Source: Acanthosepion pharaonis (taxonomy: Eukaryota; Mollusca; Cephalopoda; Sepiida; Sepiidae). From it: a DNA stretch of 64,000 nucleotides. Shown here piece by piece: positions 41,375-51,505 of this stretch (positions are counted from its first letter, which is position 1; each line of letters begins with the position of its first letter). Position numbers and translations under genes: made by a program. The notes under the pieces are model-generated. The model was given only the letters and a program-made list of their open reading frames with translations, searched no databases and was not told where the DNA came from. Location: positions 861,001 through 925,000 of the forward strand of contig CAHIKZ030000835.1 in assembly GCA_903632075.3 (NCBI GenBank). Direction: 5' to 3'.

Positions 41375-41587
41375 ACCTGGTTTTTATAAGTATAAATCGA
41401 TATGAGTTGTCACCCTTTCATTCCAGCGATGCCTTTTAATTGTGTTTTTAAATTGATTTCGTGCAAAAACAATTGTGTTTTTCAATTTTTGGCACTTTCA
41501 GAACCACCGCAAGGTAATTTTACGTAGTTCTGTGAAGTTTTGTTGAAATCGTTTGAAAACTGTAGGAAATCCGATCCAATATATAAA

Positions 41588-41648
<61 letters not shown>

Positions 41649-41671
41649 CCTGGGTTTTATAATAAGTATGA
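41016..41671 (-). mobile_element. Non-autonomous Helitron, copy 1
   Basis: On the minus strand it begins TCATACTTATTATAAAACCC after an A and ends with the hairpin CCCGGGCAACGCCGGG, a short spacer and CTAG before a T: the Helitron rules (A|TC...CTRR|T, 3' hairpin). Inside, a second copy of the 5' motif (TTATAAAAACCAGGTTGTTT) plus another (CA)n appears at about 41340-41385, so the 5' end is duplicated. No Rep/helicase coding. Confidence 0.8.
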
Positions 41672-42514
41672 TACTTAATGAAAAACCGTTTTAATTCACT
41701 GGAAGACCGCAAAAAGGTAACAGGAATAGTTCGTTGCTAAAAGAAAAAAATCATGGGAAGGTGAAAATCGTGTGAAAAAAAGAATATAAATATATTGTTC
41801 AATAAAGATAAAATAAGAAAAAAATACCCGACTCATAAATTGAAAATACTCTTGTGTAATCCAGTAAAAGAATAGAAAAGATTAAATTATTTCTTTAAAA
41901 TTTTTCCACCCAGCACAGTGTTTATTTGGGGCAGTAAGTTTATCATTTTTTAACTAATTTTCTCCGCGGTTCGATTTTTACGATCCAGGAATAAAATAAA
42001 AAAAAAATCCCAGCTTACTGAAAATTTCCCGCCGGCATGACTATTCCGGGCGGCACTTTTAATTGGTAAATAATAATAAAAAAAATACTTCGTTCTGTGG
42101 GGTCGAGATCTGAGCATAGAGGGATAGGAAATTGAGGTGTAGTTCTCCCAAAATCGAGATAGCCAGAGCCTGGCAGCTGGTCTGTTCTGTAATTTACTCC
42201 CACGTCTTGTATCGTTTAGTAGCTCCGACAGTCAGCTAGTAAAGTTTCATCACCGCCGAAGCAGAACAATTTTCTCCAGTCCTAATAAACGGTTCTGTTC
42301 TCAATAAGGCCCCTTTCCTTGAACGTCTGTTGAAGCTCAAGCGCACTCCAGACCCCAAGCAGAATTTTTTTATACTAAGGATACTGGAGAAAATGGTCAG
42401 TTTTTTGTATCACCTCAGAAAATACTTTACTCCTGCCTTGATCTATCTTTACAAGAGTCTTTACAATAGACCCCTTACTACTGTTTGCTGTTCAGAATGT
42501 TGGAGATCTTTTGT
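41672..42514. other. No gene seen
   Basis: AT-rich, with nothing recognised. An 80-codon + frame at 42330-42572 overlaps a MITE and has no family motif. Confidence 0.4.
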
Positions 42515-42752
42515 AAAGGGTGTTCCAATAACCTGGACCGATTTCAAATGTAAATTAATTTTAAGCGTTTAATGATTTTTTTTCTTTTTCTTTCAGATTT
42601 GGCGGACATTTGGTCGATATTATTTTTCACACATAATTGACATGACTTAAATAACATGATCCAATAGAGAAATACAAAAAAATTGTCACCAATAATACTG
42701 ATTTATTTACTGCTGACTTTGATCCGTCTTAATGAAACATCCTTTAGTTCCT
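42515..42752 (+). mobile_element. Mariner-type MITE, copy 1
   Basis: Left end TAAAGGGTGTTCCAATAAC, right end CTTAATGAAACATCCTTTAG: inverted termini (TAAAGGGTGTTYCAWTAA), with TA at the outer edges. The internal sequence (CACACATAATTGACATGACT, TTTACTGCTGACTTTGATCC) matches copy 2 at 45,225. No transposase. Confidence 0.75.
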
Positions 42753-43200
42753 ATTTTTAAGAACTCTAACTGAATTATTACGTGATATCTATCCTCCTTT
42801 AGGGCAGTGAATGCTGAACGATCTCCTCAAAGATGAAGAAGAGACTTGAAGCAACAGAAATACTGAGAATACTATGAATTTAGCCATTTTCTTTTAATTT
42901 TAATTTTTTTATACTCATGTATGTTGGTTTGGGAAAGAAGTATTTCTTTTAGGAAAATAGATATTTGAAAAATTCCGGGGTGCAAATTTATATTTTGGTA
43001 AGATCGGTAGCAGCACTCTCACGAATTTTCCGTCTAAGTAAGTTACTTTCTGTTTTGAGAAGTGCGGCATTCTTTTGGTCGAAGTTTTGGTTAAGGTTAT
43101 TTCTATGTATCACTAATGCATTTGATAAACTGTACTACGCTTAAATTCTAAAAAGTCTAGGTACCATAGCGAAGAGCGATATTTAATCTGTTATGTACAT
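42753..43200. other. Short LINE fragments in AT-rich sequence
   Basis: Near 42825-42880, GAGACTTGAAGCAACAGAAAT matches the LINE segment at 37.4 kb. Near 43140-43180, AAAGTCTAGGTACCATAGCG and AAGAGCGATATTT match the LINE 3' fragment at 46.35 kb. Nothing longer is readable. Confidence 0.5.
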
Positions 43201-43229
43201 ATTATTGTTATTGCACTAAGCTTTTCGAT

Positions 43230-44050
43230 ATATAATTAGCAAATATAATTTTACCTTATAACAATATTACTTAACCGGATCAAATTAAAACAAAATTTTA
43301 AAAGATTTCAAAGTTTATAAATCATGATAATTAAAATTTAAAAAAATGAAAACAGTTCTTGTAAAAATTTATTATCCACCGAAATTTTTTTCTTAAGACA
43401 ATAGTGCCCATAATATATATTATTCATAAAAGCAATTAAAATATTTCTAATTAAATAATGTCTTAGTTTTATTGCATTTTTTTCTTTTCAGAGCAAATTT
43501 TCAGTAACTTGGGGTCCTGTTTTACAAAAAGAAATTGATGATTTAAATTCTCCAAGATTGTTTCTATAACTTAAAAAGTTATAGAAACAATAAGCAGTTC
43601 AAAATTTAATTTTTTGAAATTTTATAAAATTAAATTAGTGGGGTATAACAGATATAGAAAAAACATATTACCTAGATTTTCTAAAAACAACCATTTCTAA
43701 AATAATTTTCATTCATCGGTGAATAAGTCCTAAAAGTTTCATTAAAATCCGACACTTACTCGATTTTTGCAAGAATTTCAAATTCAAATTTTTTCATAGC
43801 TAAAAAGACGTTAAAATTTTATATGCTAATCTTTGCTCCCCTCCCACCGCTGACGCCCAAAAACTCAAGATTTTTAACCAAAATTTCGAACGTTTTAAAA
43901 AGGATTTAAAAAAATATAATTTAATAATCAAAAAATCCTTTGGGCTTTCCGCTTAATAATAACATAAACATTTTGATGATAATCTATGTTTTTTATTAAG
44001 TGTAGTGCATTTTATCATCATGGCTTGGTAGTTTAGTTTTGCGAATTAGT
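43230..44050 (+). repeat. AT-rich interspersed repeat, copy 1
   Basis: Markers in order: CTTGTAAAAATTTATTATCC, AAGACAATAGTGCCCATAAT, TTAAATAATGTCTTAGTTTT, TGCAAGAATTTCAAATTC, CCGCTGACGCCCAAAAACTC, AACCAAAATTTCGAACG. The same order is at 56.8-58.17 kb (+) and reversed at 60.78-62.2 kb. No protein or terminal repeat was recognised. Confidence 0.65.
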
Positions 44051-44071
44051 AGTGGTAACTCTCTCTTTCTC

Positions 44072-44139
<68 letters not shown>

Positions 44140-44246
44140 TATGGAGAAATATACTCTTAAGGTGTGCTATATTTATGGAATGAAGTGCTCATTATCAGAG
44201 ATAGAGCGTGTGTAAATACAAAAGTGAACGTTGAAGTCAACACTTA

Positions 44247-44284
44247 GAGGCGACAACTTGTTTCTAGACACAATCGCCAGGCCT
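44247..44284 (-). ncRNA. Hammerhead-like motif, family A, covariant stem III
   Basis: Minus strand: CCTGGCGATTGTGTCTAGAA then ACAAGTTGTCGCCTC. GAAA and GTC are intact. Stem III is ACAA-G-TTGT where the sister copies have ACAG-A-CTGT: paired bases changed on both sides. The first box reads CTGGCGA (expected CTGANGA). Confidence 0.55.
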
Positions 44285-44320
44285 GACAATTGCGTCTAGC
44301 ATGAAACAGACTGTCGCTTC
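44279..44320 (+). ncRNA. Hammerhead-like motif, family A
   Basis: CTGACAA at 44283 (one base off CUGANGA), stem II TTGCGTCTAGCAT, GAAA, stem III ACAG-A-CTGT, triplet GTC, then GCTTC. Stem I pairing is weakened by the palindrome. Confidence 0.55.
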
Positions 44321-44339
44321 TAAGTGTTGACTTCATTGT

Positions 44340-44375
<36 letters not shown>

Positions 44376-44381
<6 letters not shown>

Positions 44382-44985
44382 AAAAAACAAATATTGTAGT
44401 GTTCATTATTTTCGAAGACAAAATTGTGTTCATCTGAAAGTTTAATTTTTTACTTGTGGAGAGAAGAACACAAGATCATTTGAAATATACGAGATTTATA
44501 GAAATCCTTATTTTATATGGTTTAAAATAACCAATCCACAATTTGGTATTATCTATATATATATCTATAGGTTTACTTGGAGTTTGTCTTGCCCTGTATG
44601 TCTATAAGACTATGTTGGCACACCTCCTCTAAAATCTGCCGACCCCAGAGCTAAACTATATCTTGTAAATATCGTTCATTGTCCGGAGCAATATTTTAAG
44701 TTCTCACACTCATTTCACAATGACAAACAACTGCACCCGTGTAGAAGTTTGATGTTTTTTTTTTTTCTGGATGTAAAGATTAGGTTTTCTTATCTGAACT
44801 CGTCAATTTATTTGTTTATTCTTTTAAAAGCTCCATTAAGAACATGACACGAAGGGCGTCATCAAACCAGGCAGCTTCTTACCCACCCCAGTCCCTGTAG
44901 AACTCTTAACCTCTTCTCAATTACACTGTTATCAGTACAGGCTTATAATCTACCCAGTTCTCCCTAACATTTCTACCCTTTCTTC
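44376..44985. other. No gene seen
   Basis: Short (TA)n near 44550. No domain or repeat partner recognised. Confidence 0.4.
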
Positions 44986-44989
44986 TTTT

Positions 44990-45770
44990 TTTTATGTACC
45001 ATGTCCATTCAGGATATGGGCGTCTATAGCTCTTCACAACTTCCTATCCTCTGCAATATTTGTCTCCTTTCCAGTCATAGATAGCCAAGTTAAGCAAGTC
45101 GCTGTTTCCCCATGCCTCTCTTGTCTCCAGTATGTTCTGTGAGTGCCAAATTCTCCAAGCCCTCTTTCCTCATTACGTGTCCCAGAAATTTCGATTGTCT
45201 TTTTCTGATTCTAAGTAAAGGGTTTTCCAAAAACTTGGGCCGATTTTAAATGTGAATTAAGTTTAAGCGTCTAATGATTTTTTTTCTTTCAAATTTTGTG
45301 AACATTTGGGTGATATTATTTTTCATACATAATTGACATGACTTGAATAACATGATCCAATAAAGAAATAAATAAATTTTCACCAATAACACTGATTTAT
45401 TTACTGCTGACTTTGATCCGTTTTAATGAAACACCCTTACATATAATTCGTCTTAATGAAACACCCTTTATAAGTGTCAGTTTTCTTAACGTTTTCCTTA
45501 AAACTTCCTCGTTGCTAACATGTTCTGTCTATGGTATTCTTAGCATCGTTCTGTAGAAATATATCTTTGTTACCTGAAGTCTCCACGTCGTTTGTAATGA
45601 AATTGACCAGTATTTCTGGCCATATAGAATGGTACTATTTTCTTTCTTTCTTTCTACACCTACGAAACAGAAATGTCGGTATTTTATTAACTTTTTCAAT
45701 GAAAAGGTTGATGAGGAAGATTATGCTTTGCCAACAGAAGTTTTTGAGATTATTAGTATGCTCTCTATAG
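44990..45770 (-). pseudogene. LINE C-terminal region interrupted by a MITE
   Basis: Minus strand, 45770-45470: reading includes STILYGQKYWSIS, then YFYRTMLRIP and TEHVSNEEVLRK. After a MITE (45225-45470) it resumes with LLRIRKRQSKFLGHVMRKEG and LENLALTEHTGDKRGMGK. This is the post-RT region LLYGCExWT...FYRRMLRIPWTxHVSNEEVLxK...KFLGHVMRKEGLENLxLTGxxxGKRxRG. Stops are present. The same family occurs at 37.4 and 38.75 kb. Confidence 0.75.
45225..45470 (+). mobile_element. Mariner-type MITE, copy 2, inside a LINE remnant
   Basis: Begins AAAGGGTTTTCCAAAAACTT and ends ATGAAACACCCTTTATAAG, with the internal CATACATAATTGACATGACT and ACTGCTGACTTTGATCC of copy 1. The right end is duplicated: TTTTAATGAAACACCCTTAC at 45421 and again about 30 bp later. 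It splits the LINE reading in two. Confidence 0.75.
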
Positions 45771-45789
45771 TGTAATATTTACTAAGCTA

Positions 45790-46060
45790 ATTTCGCAAAA
45801 GAGTAATGTTAGCCGTTTCCCTACAAGGAAACTGCTCTGTCAATGAATAACAAATGCTACTTTTGGTTAAAATTATAAAATCTTTTTATTAAAACTATTT
45901 TCAGGGAAATAAGTTTCTCAAGTCCATTGTTATCGCCCCTTTTCAGTATCAATGGGAGTTTCCTTCCTAACCTTTTATTTGAAATAGTGTGGAACGTCAA
46001 CAGCTTGATTATGTCATTATTTTCTCTTCGAGTCACATGTGCTTTATTTTTAATCGGAGT
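45790..46060. repeat. Repeat shared with 11.0-11.4 kb
   Basis: GCCGTTTCCCTACAAGGAAAC, GTTATCGCCCCTTTTCAGTA, GGGAGTTTCCTTCCTAACCT and TATGTCATTATTTTCTC are ordered as at 11,066-11,420. It abuts a LINE 3' end. Confidence 0.6.
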
Positions 46061-46390
46061 CACCCCAAGCAAGGCAGTAATGCCACTAAAACACAAAGGG
46101 TTACAGGCTGTGGAAGAATTAGGAACAGAAACAGTAATAATGAGCGGGAAGAGAAAAGAGTAATTACGATAGCGATTGACATTGCATTTAATTTTTTGCA
46201 GATTGACGTTGGCTGGAAAGCATGGAGCCGGAAGGGAATTCCACAAGGAAGGAGTGCGAGAAAAGAAACTGTTAGCATAGAACTTATGGCAACATCTAGC
46301 TAGCTCAATTATAAATTGATGAGATCTCGACACCAATTTAGTACTCGGCTTAAATTCAAAAAGTTTAGGTACGATAGCGAAGAGCGATAT
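46061..46390 (-). pseudogene. LINE 3' end (Jockey/BS-like), copy A
   Basis: On the + strand: CACCCCAAGCAAGGCAGTAA (3' terminus on the minus strand), AGGCTGTGGAAGAATTAGGA, GCATGGAGCCGGAAGGGAAT, ATCTAGCTAGCTCAATTATA. Minus reading of 46060-46278 gives a FSRTPSLWNSLPAPCFPA-like segment (family FxxRTxxLWNSLP). It is nearly identical to 47377-47685. Confidence 0.75.
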
Positions 46391-46394
46391 TTAT

Positions 46395-46617
46395 TTCTGC
46401 TATGTACAGAAATGTGGCACAAGGCCAAAATGGGAAATGGGGGAAAAGGACGGTCTTCTTCTTAGCTAGCCACAAACACTGACCCAAACATACAACAATA
46501 TTCCTTTCACCGCAACAACGCATTCTTACTTACCTTTCTTACTACATTCACCATAATACCTCATTGTCTCTATGAAATTACGAACTAGTCCCCATATGTA
46601 CAATTCATTGTCTGTGT
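46395..46617. repeat. Interspersed repeat shared with 19.3 kb
   Basis: ACAGAAATGTGGCACAAGGC, CTTAGCTAGCCACAAACACT, CACCATAATACCTCATTGTC, GTCCCCATATGTACAATTCA as at 19,316-19,545. It ends in TGTCTG(TG)n here and in TGTCTGTGGTGGGAGG there. Confidence 0.7.
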
Positions 46618-46870
46618 GTGTGTGTGTGAGGCGGGGAGCGAAGAGCTCATCTGAACAATTATCATGAAAGTATTTATAGAAAAGACACGGAGAGGAAACC
46701 TTACGGCGGTAAGAAAGTGACTGAAACCGATCCACCTGATCAGGACCGATAATATTGCTGATTCTTTTTTGGATCTTATTAAGGAGTTCAAGGTAAATAG
46801 CAAGGGCACTGGACCATGTGTGGCAGCAATATTCTAAGCATGCTATCCATTTTAGTTATTGCTGTTGTTG
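46618..46870 (-). pseudogene. LINE RT C-terminal fragment (Jockey/BS-like)
   Basis: A 74-codon minus frame from 46809 reads FTLNSLIRSKKESAILSVLI and RWIGFSHFLTAVRFPLRVF, a frame-shifted form of IQKRISNIIGPDxxxxLQSLxxRRKVASLCLF; the other frame gives YRRKVSSPCLFYKYFHDNCS. It covers the segment seen at 47.7 kb. Confidence 0.65.
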
Positions 46871-47300
46871 AAAGACCTCAAATTTTGTGGTTTCTATTAT
46901 TTTGGTACAGTTCTTTGTAATTCCGTCGTGTGCCTGTCCATGAATTTCAAAGAATGATAGTCCTCACTGAGACCTACATGGTTCATTCGCTCCAAACCAT
47001 CTTTAAACCTTGATCTGAGAAAGCGGTTGTATACAACTCACAGTTTAGATATTTCCGAACTAGTGTGTCGCCATACATAACATCCATTTAAGAGTCTATA
47101 TCCGACGAGGCTATTTAAGAAAATGACACGAGATTTTAAGTCAGTCTTTTGGTTTTGTAGTAACTTGTTGTATCGGGGAAAACTACCCATACCGCAGTTT
47201 ATTCTATTTTAATTTTCCTTATCTCCTATACCAAATTTGATATAACTGATTCATACACTCACCTATTTGAAGCACTTAGTATTTTGAATCTTTATGATGG
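46871..47300. other. No gene clearly seen
   Basis: Minus-strand words near 46960-47010 (GGAGCGAATGAACCATGTAG) and 47100 hint at a decayed LINE RT, but no motif is secure. Confidence 0.35.
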
Positions 47301-48160
47301 ATTAAGTTTCGCTTAAAGCAAGTTGGTTCACTGTGTCGTGCTAAACAATATTTCTCTCCAGAATCTAACTTACATACACCCCAAGCAAGGCAGTAATGCC
47401 ACTAAAACACAAAGGGTTACAGGGTGTGGAAGAATTAGGAACAGAAACAGTAATAATGAGCGGGAAGTGAAAAGAGTAATTAGGAAGACAGTAGATAGCG
47501 ATTGACATTGCATTTAATTTTTTGCAGATTGAAGTTGGCTGGAAAGCATGGAGCCGGAAGGGAATTCAACAAGGGAGAAGTGCGAGATAAAAAAAACTGT
47601 TAGCATAGAACTTATGGCAACATCTAGCTAGCTCAACTGTAAATTGATGAGATCTCGACACCAATCTAGTACTGGGCTTAATCCACTATTTACCTTGAGT
47701 GCCTTGATAAGATCCCCCCCCAAAAAAAGAATCAGCAATATTATTGGTCCTGATCTGGCGGCTCGGCTTCAGTCACTTCCCCAACGCCGTAAGGTTGCCT
47801 CTGTATGTCTTTTCTATAAATGCATTCACGGTAATTGTCCGAATGAAATCAACGGTATGGTACCTAGAGTTTTTGAATTTAAGCCAAGCTCTAGACTGGC
47901 GTCGAGGTCTATTTACAGTTGAGCTGGCTAGATATAGCCGTAAATTCTATGCTAACAGTTTTTCTCGCTTGTGGAACTCCCTTCCGGCTCCATGCTTTCA
48001 AGCCAAGTTTATCTGCAAAGATTTAATTGCAATGACAATCGCTATCTACTGTCCTTCTGATTACTCTCTTCGCTTTTTGCTCATCATTAATGTTTCTGTT
48101 CCTAATTCTTCCACTTGCATTTTAGTGGGATTACTCACTTGCTTGGGGGTGGGGATTCTT
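47301..48160. pseudogene. Three LINE pieces in alternating orientation
   Basis: 47301-47376 (+): AAGCAAGTTGGTTCACTGTG and CTCCAGAATCTAACTTACA (RT region KVGSLCRARQxFSPESxLxI). 47377-47685 (-): LINE 3' end nearly identical to 46061-46390. 47686-48160 (+): SNIIGPDLAARLQSLPQRRK, VASVCLFYKCIHGNCPNEIN and MVPRVFEFKPSSRLASRS, followed by WNSLPAPCFQAKF and the 3' UTR. All are broken. The layout needs at least two insertions or an inversion. Confidence 0.75.
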
Positions 48161-48419
48161 ATGAAAAAAAAAAAAAAGAAGGTTTCATCACTGTTTTCAT
48201 TCCAATTCCAAATCAAAGCTTGATTTTGACTTCTATTTCTTGGGATTCTTGGTAGAGGATGTTGAAATTCGACTGCTTTGAGTTTAACACTCATCAGTAA
48301 ATATCGAAAGTAGTAATGATCTATATGACTAACTTACTAATCCTTGCTTCCCGGCGATGCGCGATTTACTAACTTAAGAAGTTGAAGGAAGTAAAAAGAA
48401 CATTTTACGGTTAAGCAAG

Positions 48420-49770
48420 TATTATACACATTTATAAGTCTACTATTCGACCACGTATTGCATATTGCTGGCACATTTGGTCTGCTGCTTCGGCTGCCTA
48501 TTTAGAGATCCTTGATAAAATCCACAGAAGAATCTGCAACGTTATCCGTCCTGATCTGGCATCCCGGTTTCACTCAGTTTTCCACTGCCGTCATGTAGCT
48601 TCTCATTGCCTTTTCTATATATATTTTCATTTTTAATATTCTGATGAGCTTTCCTCTTTGGTGCCTAGACTTTATGAATTTAAGCCATAATATAGCTTCC
48701 CTCTGCCTTTTCTATAAATATTTTCATGCTAATTGTTCTGATGAGCTTTCCTCTTTGGTACCTAGACTTTATGAATTTAAGCCATAATATAGCTTCCCTC
48801 TGCCTTTTCTATAAATATTTTCATGCTAATTGTTCTGATGAGCTTTTCCTCTTTGGTACCTAGACTTTATGAATTTAAGCCATAATATAGCTTCCCTCTG
48901 CCTTTTCTATAAATGTTTTCATGCTAACTGTTCTGATGAGCTTTCCTCTTTGGTACCTAGACTTTATGAATTTAAGCCATAATATAGCTTCCCTCTGCCT
49001 TTTCTATAAATATTTTCATGCTAATTGTTCTGATGAGCTTTCCTCTTTGGTACCTAGACTTTATGAATTTAAGCCATAATATAGCTTCCCTCTGCCTTTT
49101 CTATAAATATATTCATGCTAATTGTTCTAATGAGCTTTCCTCTTTGGTACATAGACTTTATGAATTTAAGCCATAATATAGCTTCCCTCTGCCTTTTCTA
49201 TAAATATTTTCATGCTAATTGTTCTGATGTGCTTTCCTCTTTGGTACCTAGACTTTATGAATTTAAGCCATAATATAGCTTCCCTCTGCCTTTTCTATAA
49301 ATATTTTCATGCTAATAGTTCTGATGAGCTTTCCTCTTTGGTACCTAGACTTTATGAATTTAAGCCATGATATAGCCCCCATTTTGCCTTTTCTATAAAT
49401 ATTTTCATGGTAATTCTTCTGATGAGCTTTCCTCTTTGTTAGCTCAACTTAGACGAATTTAAGCACTTGAAGATTGACAGTTTGTTTCATCATTTTAGAA
49501 TTGAAATGGCTAGATGTAACGGTTATTTTTAGGCTAATAGTCTCTTCTCCTTTGTGAAATTCTCTTCCGGCTTCTTGCTTCCCAGTCAACTATGATTTTC
49601 AATAAATTCAATGTAATGTCAATCGTTATCTTCTCTCTCTTTAATTTACCGACTTTTATTGTTCTCTCCTCTTAATATAAACTATTTTCTCATATTCTTT
49701 CACACTCAGCAACTTCTTGTATCTTAGTGGCTTTATTACCTTGGTTTGGGTGAAATGAATAAAGAAGAAC
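48420..49770 (+). pseudogene. LINE 3' part with internal tandem expansion
   Basis: Starts with STIRPRIAYCWHIWSAASAAY-type sequence (+ strand ACGTATTGCATATTGCTGGC), then AFDLASR-like and the HGNCSDELSS segment, which is expanded into a 97-bp tandem (48598-49445). It ends with LARCNGYF-like sequence, the TTCTCTTCCGGCTTCTTGC region and the 3' UTR with TTTCACACTCAGCAAC and TTGGTTTGGGTGAAATG. The expansion destroys the frame because 97 is not a multiple of three. Confidence 0.75.
48598..49445 (+). repeat. 97-bp tandem repeat inside a LINE, ~8.7 units
   Basis: CTTCCCTCTGCCTTTTCTAT starts at 48696, 48793, 48891, 48988, 49085, 49182 and 49279, and a diverged unit at 49376: spacings of 97 or 98 bp. 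The unit contains ATTTTCATGCTAATTGTTCT, GATGAGCTTTCCTCTTTGGT and ACCTAGACTTTATGAATTTA. The inner units differ by only a few bases; the first and last are diverged. Confidence 0.95.
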
Positions 49771-50044
49771 ATTTTTTATATTTATGAATGTGCTCCTAAC
49801 GGTGCCATGTTCTCTTTGATTAAAACCCATCATTTTCTGCGAAACCTCGAACGTATCTGATTTCCAGATGGCTATTTGGGTCACTCTTCTTTTTGGAAAG
49901 ACGACATTCACCCCGTCGCCCCCGTTTCTCATATTCGTCGAAAAGAGGGTCTTTTTTTTTTTTTTTCTGTCCTCGCTACAATTTGCTCTGCTTCTCACCT
50001 GGTATCATCGCATCAGAGAAAAATGTCTTTCTGATCTGACATCT

Positions 50045-50440
50045 CGTTAGAAATTTGACAGGGGAAAAATTTAATTAATTAATTAAAAAAAGAAAAGGCA
50101 GAAAGAAAGAAAATTGAAAAGGAAAAAAGAAATGGAAAAAAAAAGAGAAAAAAAGAAAAAAAGTTTGAAAGAAGGAGGAGCCCGAAAGAAAGAAAAAGAA
50201 AAAAAAATATTTTAAAATAAAAAAGAAAGAAAGAAAGAAAGAAAGAAAATGTAAAGTAGAGACTGAAGGAAAAATAAAGATAAAGAACTCAGAAAAAAAG
50301 AGGAAGAGAAAGAAAAAGAGAAAGAAAGAAAAAAGAAAGATAGGATAGAAGAAAGTGATGATTTCGAGGAAAAAAGGAAGAATGGAGAATACAAAAATGG
50401 AGAACATTTTTCATAAGAAAGAAGGAAAAACATAAGTAAG
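50045..50440. repeat. Purine-rich GAAA/AAAG low-complexity block
   Basis: A- and G-rich on the + strand with (GAAA)n at about 50226-50250. The Phe/Ser-rich minus frames of 70-150 codons are composition artefacts. Confidence 0.9.
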
Positions 50441-50845
50441 ACAATTTCAATTTTAATCGAATTAGACGAGAAATGACTTGTTCTCTCTCTGTCTCTTTAC
50501 ACACACACACACACACATATATATATATGCATGTGTGTTTGCGTGTGGGTGTCCACGCATTGGCGACCCAAAACACTGTAGCCAGGGACAGATCACAAGA
50601 ATAACTGCTATTGTCTCGTAACATGTGTCCATGTATAGTAAAATATATCAGCAGAAAAGATAGCACGAAATACTTTATTTTGATGTGGTAAATATTGGAT
50701 TTGTGAGCAAGTGGAAAGATTTGAGTGACTTTGATAAAGGCCAAAATTGTTTGAGCCAGAAAAAAAAAAATCTGACTATTTCAGAAATGACATGACTTGT
50801 GACTTGCTAACTCTGTCTGTATGTCTCTCCCTCCCCCTCTCTCTC

Positions 50846-50882
<37 letters not shown>

Positions 50883-50996
50883 GTGAAAAGTGTATATAAA
50901 TATAAATAAATATATATATGTATAATTATTTATATATTATATGATTATATGCATGGTACTTATTAGAAAGCGCTCAATATCAGAGATAGAGCTAAC
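50441..50996. repeat. Microsatellites and duplicated lead of the 51-kb foldback
   Basis: (CA)n(TA)n near 50500-50528, CTCTC-rich near 50830 and (TA)n at 50848-50876. GACTTGCTAACTCTGTCTGT at 50800 is repeated at 51186, so the palindrome lies between two direct copies. GCTCAATATCAGAGATAGAGC near 50970 matches the 44.2-kb lead. Confidence 0.65.
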
Positions 50997-51019
50997 ATAT
51001 TTGGTTGGATAGATGTGAG

Positions 51020-51057
51020 TTTGTGACCCTGGGTTTCACGTTTTAGCGATCGTCAGA
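51020..51057 (-). ncRNA. Hammerhead-like motif, family F, left arm
   Basis: Minus strand: CTGACGA, TCGCTAAAACGT (weak stem II), GAAA, stem III ACCC-A-GGGT, triplet GTC, then ACAAACTC. Differs from the right arm by a base in stem II. No separate stem I 5' strand because of the palindrome. Confidence 0.6.
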
Positions 51058-51059
51058 CT

Positions 51060-51100
51060 CTGACGATCGCTAAAGCGTGAAACCCAGGGTCACAAAACTT
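51060..51100 (+). ncRNA. Hammerhead-like motif, family F, right arm (intact core)
   Basis: CTGACGA at 51060-51066, stem II CGC-TAAA-GCG, GAAA at 51079-51082, stem III ACCC-A-GGGT, triplet GTC at 51089-51091, then ACAAAACTT. All invariant core bases are present. Local stem I is missing, so cleavage in cis would need another partner. Confidence 0.65.
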
Positions 51101-51113
51101 ACATCTATCCAAC

Positions 51114-51185
<72 letters not shown>

Positions 51186-51234
51186 TGACTTGCTAACTCT
51201 GTCTGTCTGTATGTCTCTCCCTCTCTCTCTCTCA

Positions 51235-51286
<52 letters not shown>

Positions 51287-51290
51287 ATCG

Positions 51291-51505
51291 ATGTCACCCC
51301 ATGCAAATCAGTAAAGCCACTGAGTCACAAGAGGTTACTGGGTGTGGTAAAATTAGAAACAGAAGCATTACTAAGGAGTGAGAACAAAAAGAAGAGTAAT
51401 CAGGAGAACAGTAGATAGTGATTTTTGCAGATCAAAGTTGGTTGGAATGCATGGAGCCGGAAGGGAGCTCCATAAGCGAGAAGTACGAAACTGTTAGTAT
51501 ACAAG
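51291..51505 (-). pseudogene. LINE 3' end (Jockey/BS-like)
   Basis: + strand: TCACCCCATGCAAATCAGTA, GAGGTTACTGGGTGTGGTAA, GCATGGAGCCGGAAGGGAGC match the reversed 3' end at 46.1 and 47.4 kb, with more divergence. Confidence 0.65.

Larger units (their letters stand above)
44076..44375. repeat. Palindromic foldback with paired hammerheads and (TA)n on both sides
   Basis: (TA)n at 44076-44133 and 44345-44374 flank arms at 44223-44344: AGTGAACGTTGAAGTCAAC pairs with GTTGACTTCATTGTTCACT. A lead CTCATTATCAGAGATAGAGC and GTGCTATATTTATGGAATG are shared (reversed) with 4.4 kb and 59.1 kb. The centre of each arm is a family A hammerhead-like motif. Confidence 0.75.
50997..51290. repeat. 61-bp-arm palindrome with paired hammerheads and (TA)n
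   Basis: Arms run 50997-51057 and 51059-51120: ATATTTGGTTGGATAGATG pairs with CATCTATCCAACCAAATAT, the centre is TCAGACTCTGA. Few mismatches. (TA)n fills 51118-51180, then CTCTC-rich and (TA)n 51253-51285. Confidence 0.85.

Noticed and set aside
48640..49440. CTGATGAG strings as hammerhead cores
   Set aside because: They belong to the 97-bp LINE-derived unit; no GAAA or stem II/III follows at the required distance.
50053..50744. Phe/Ser-rich minus frames of 73-151 codons
   Set aside because: Translations of purine-rich low-complexity sequence and a (CA)n tract.
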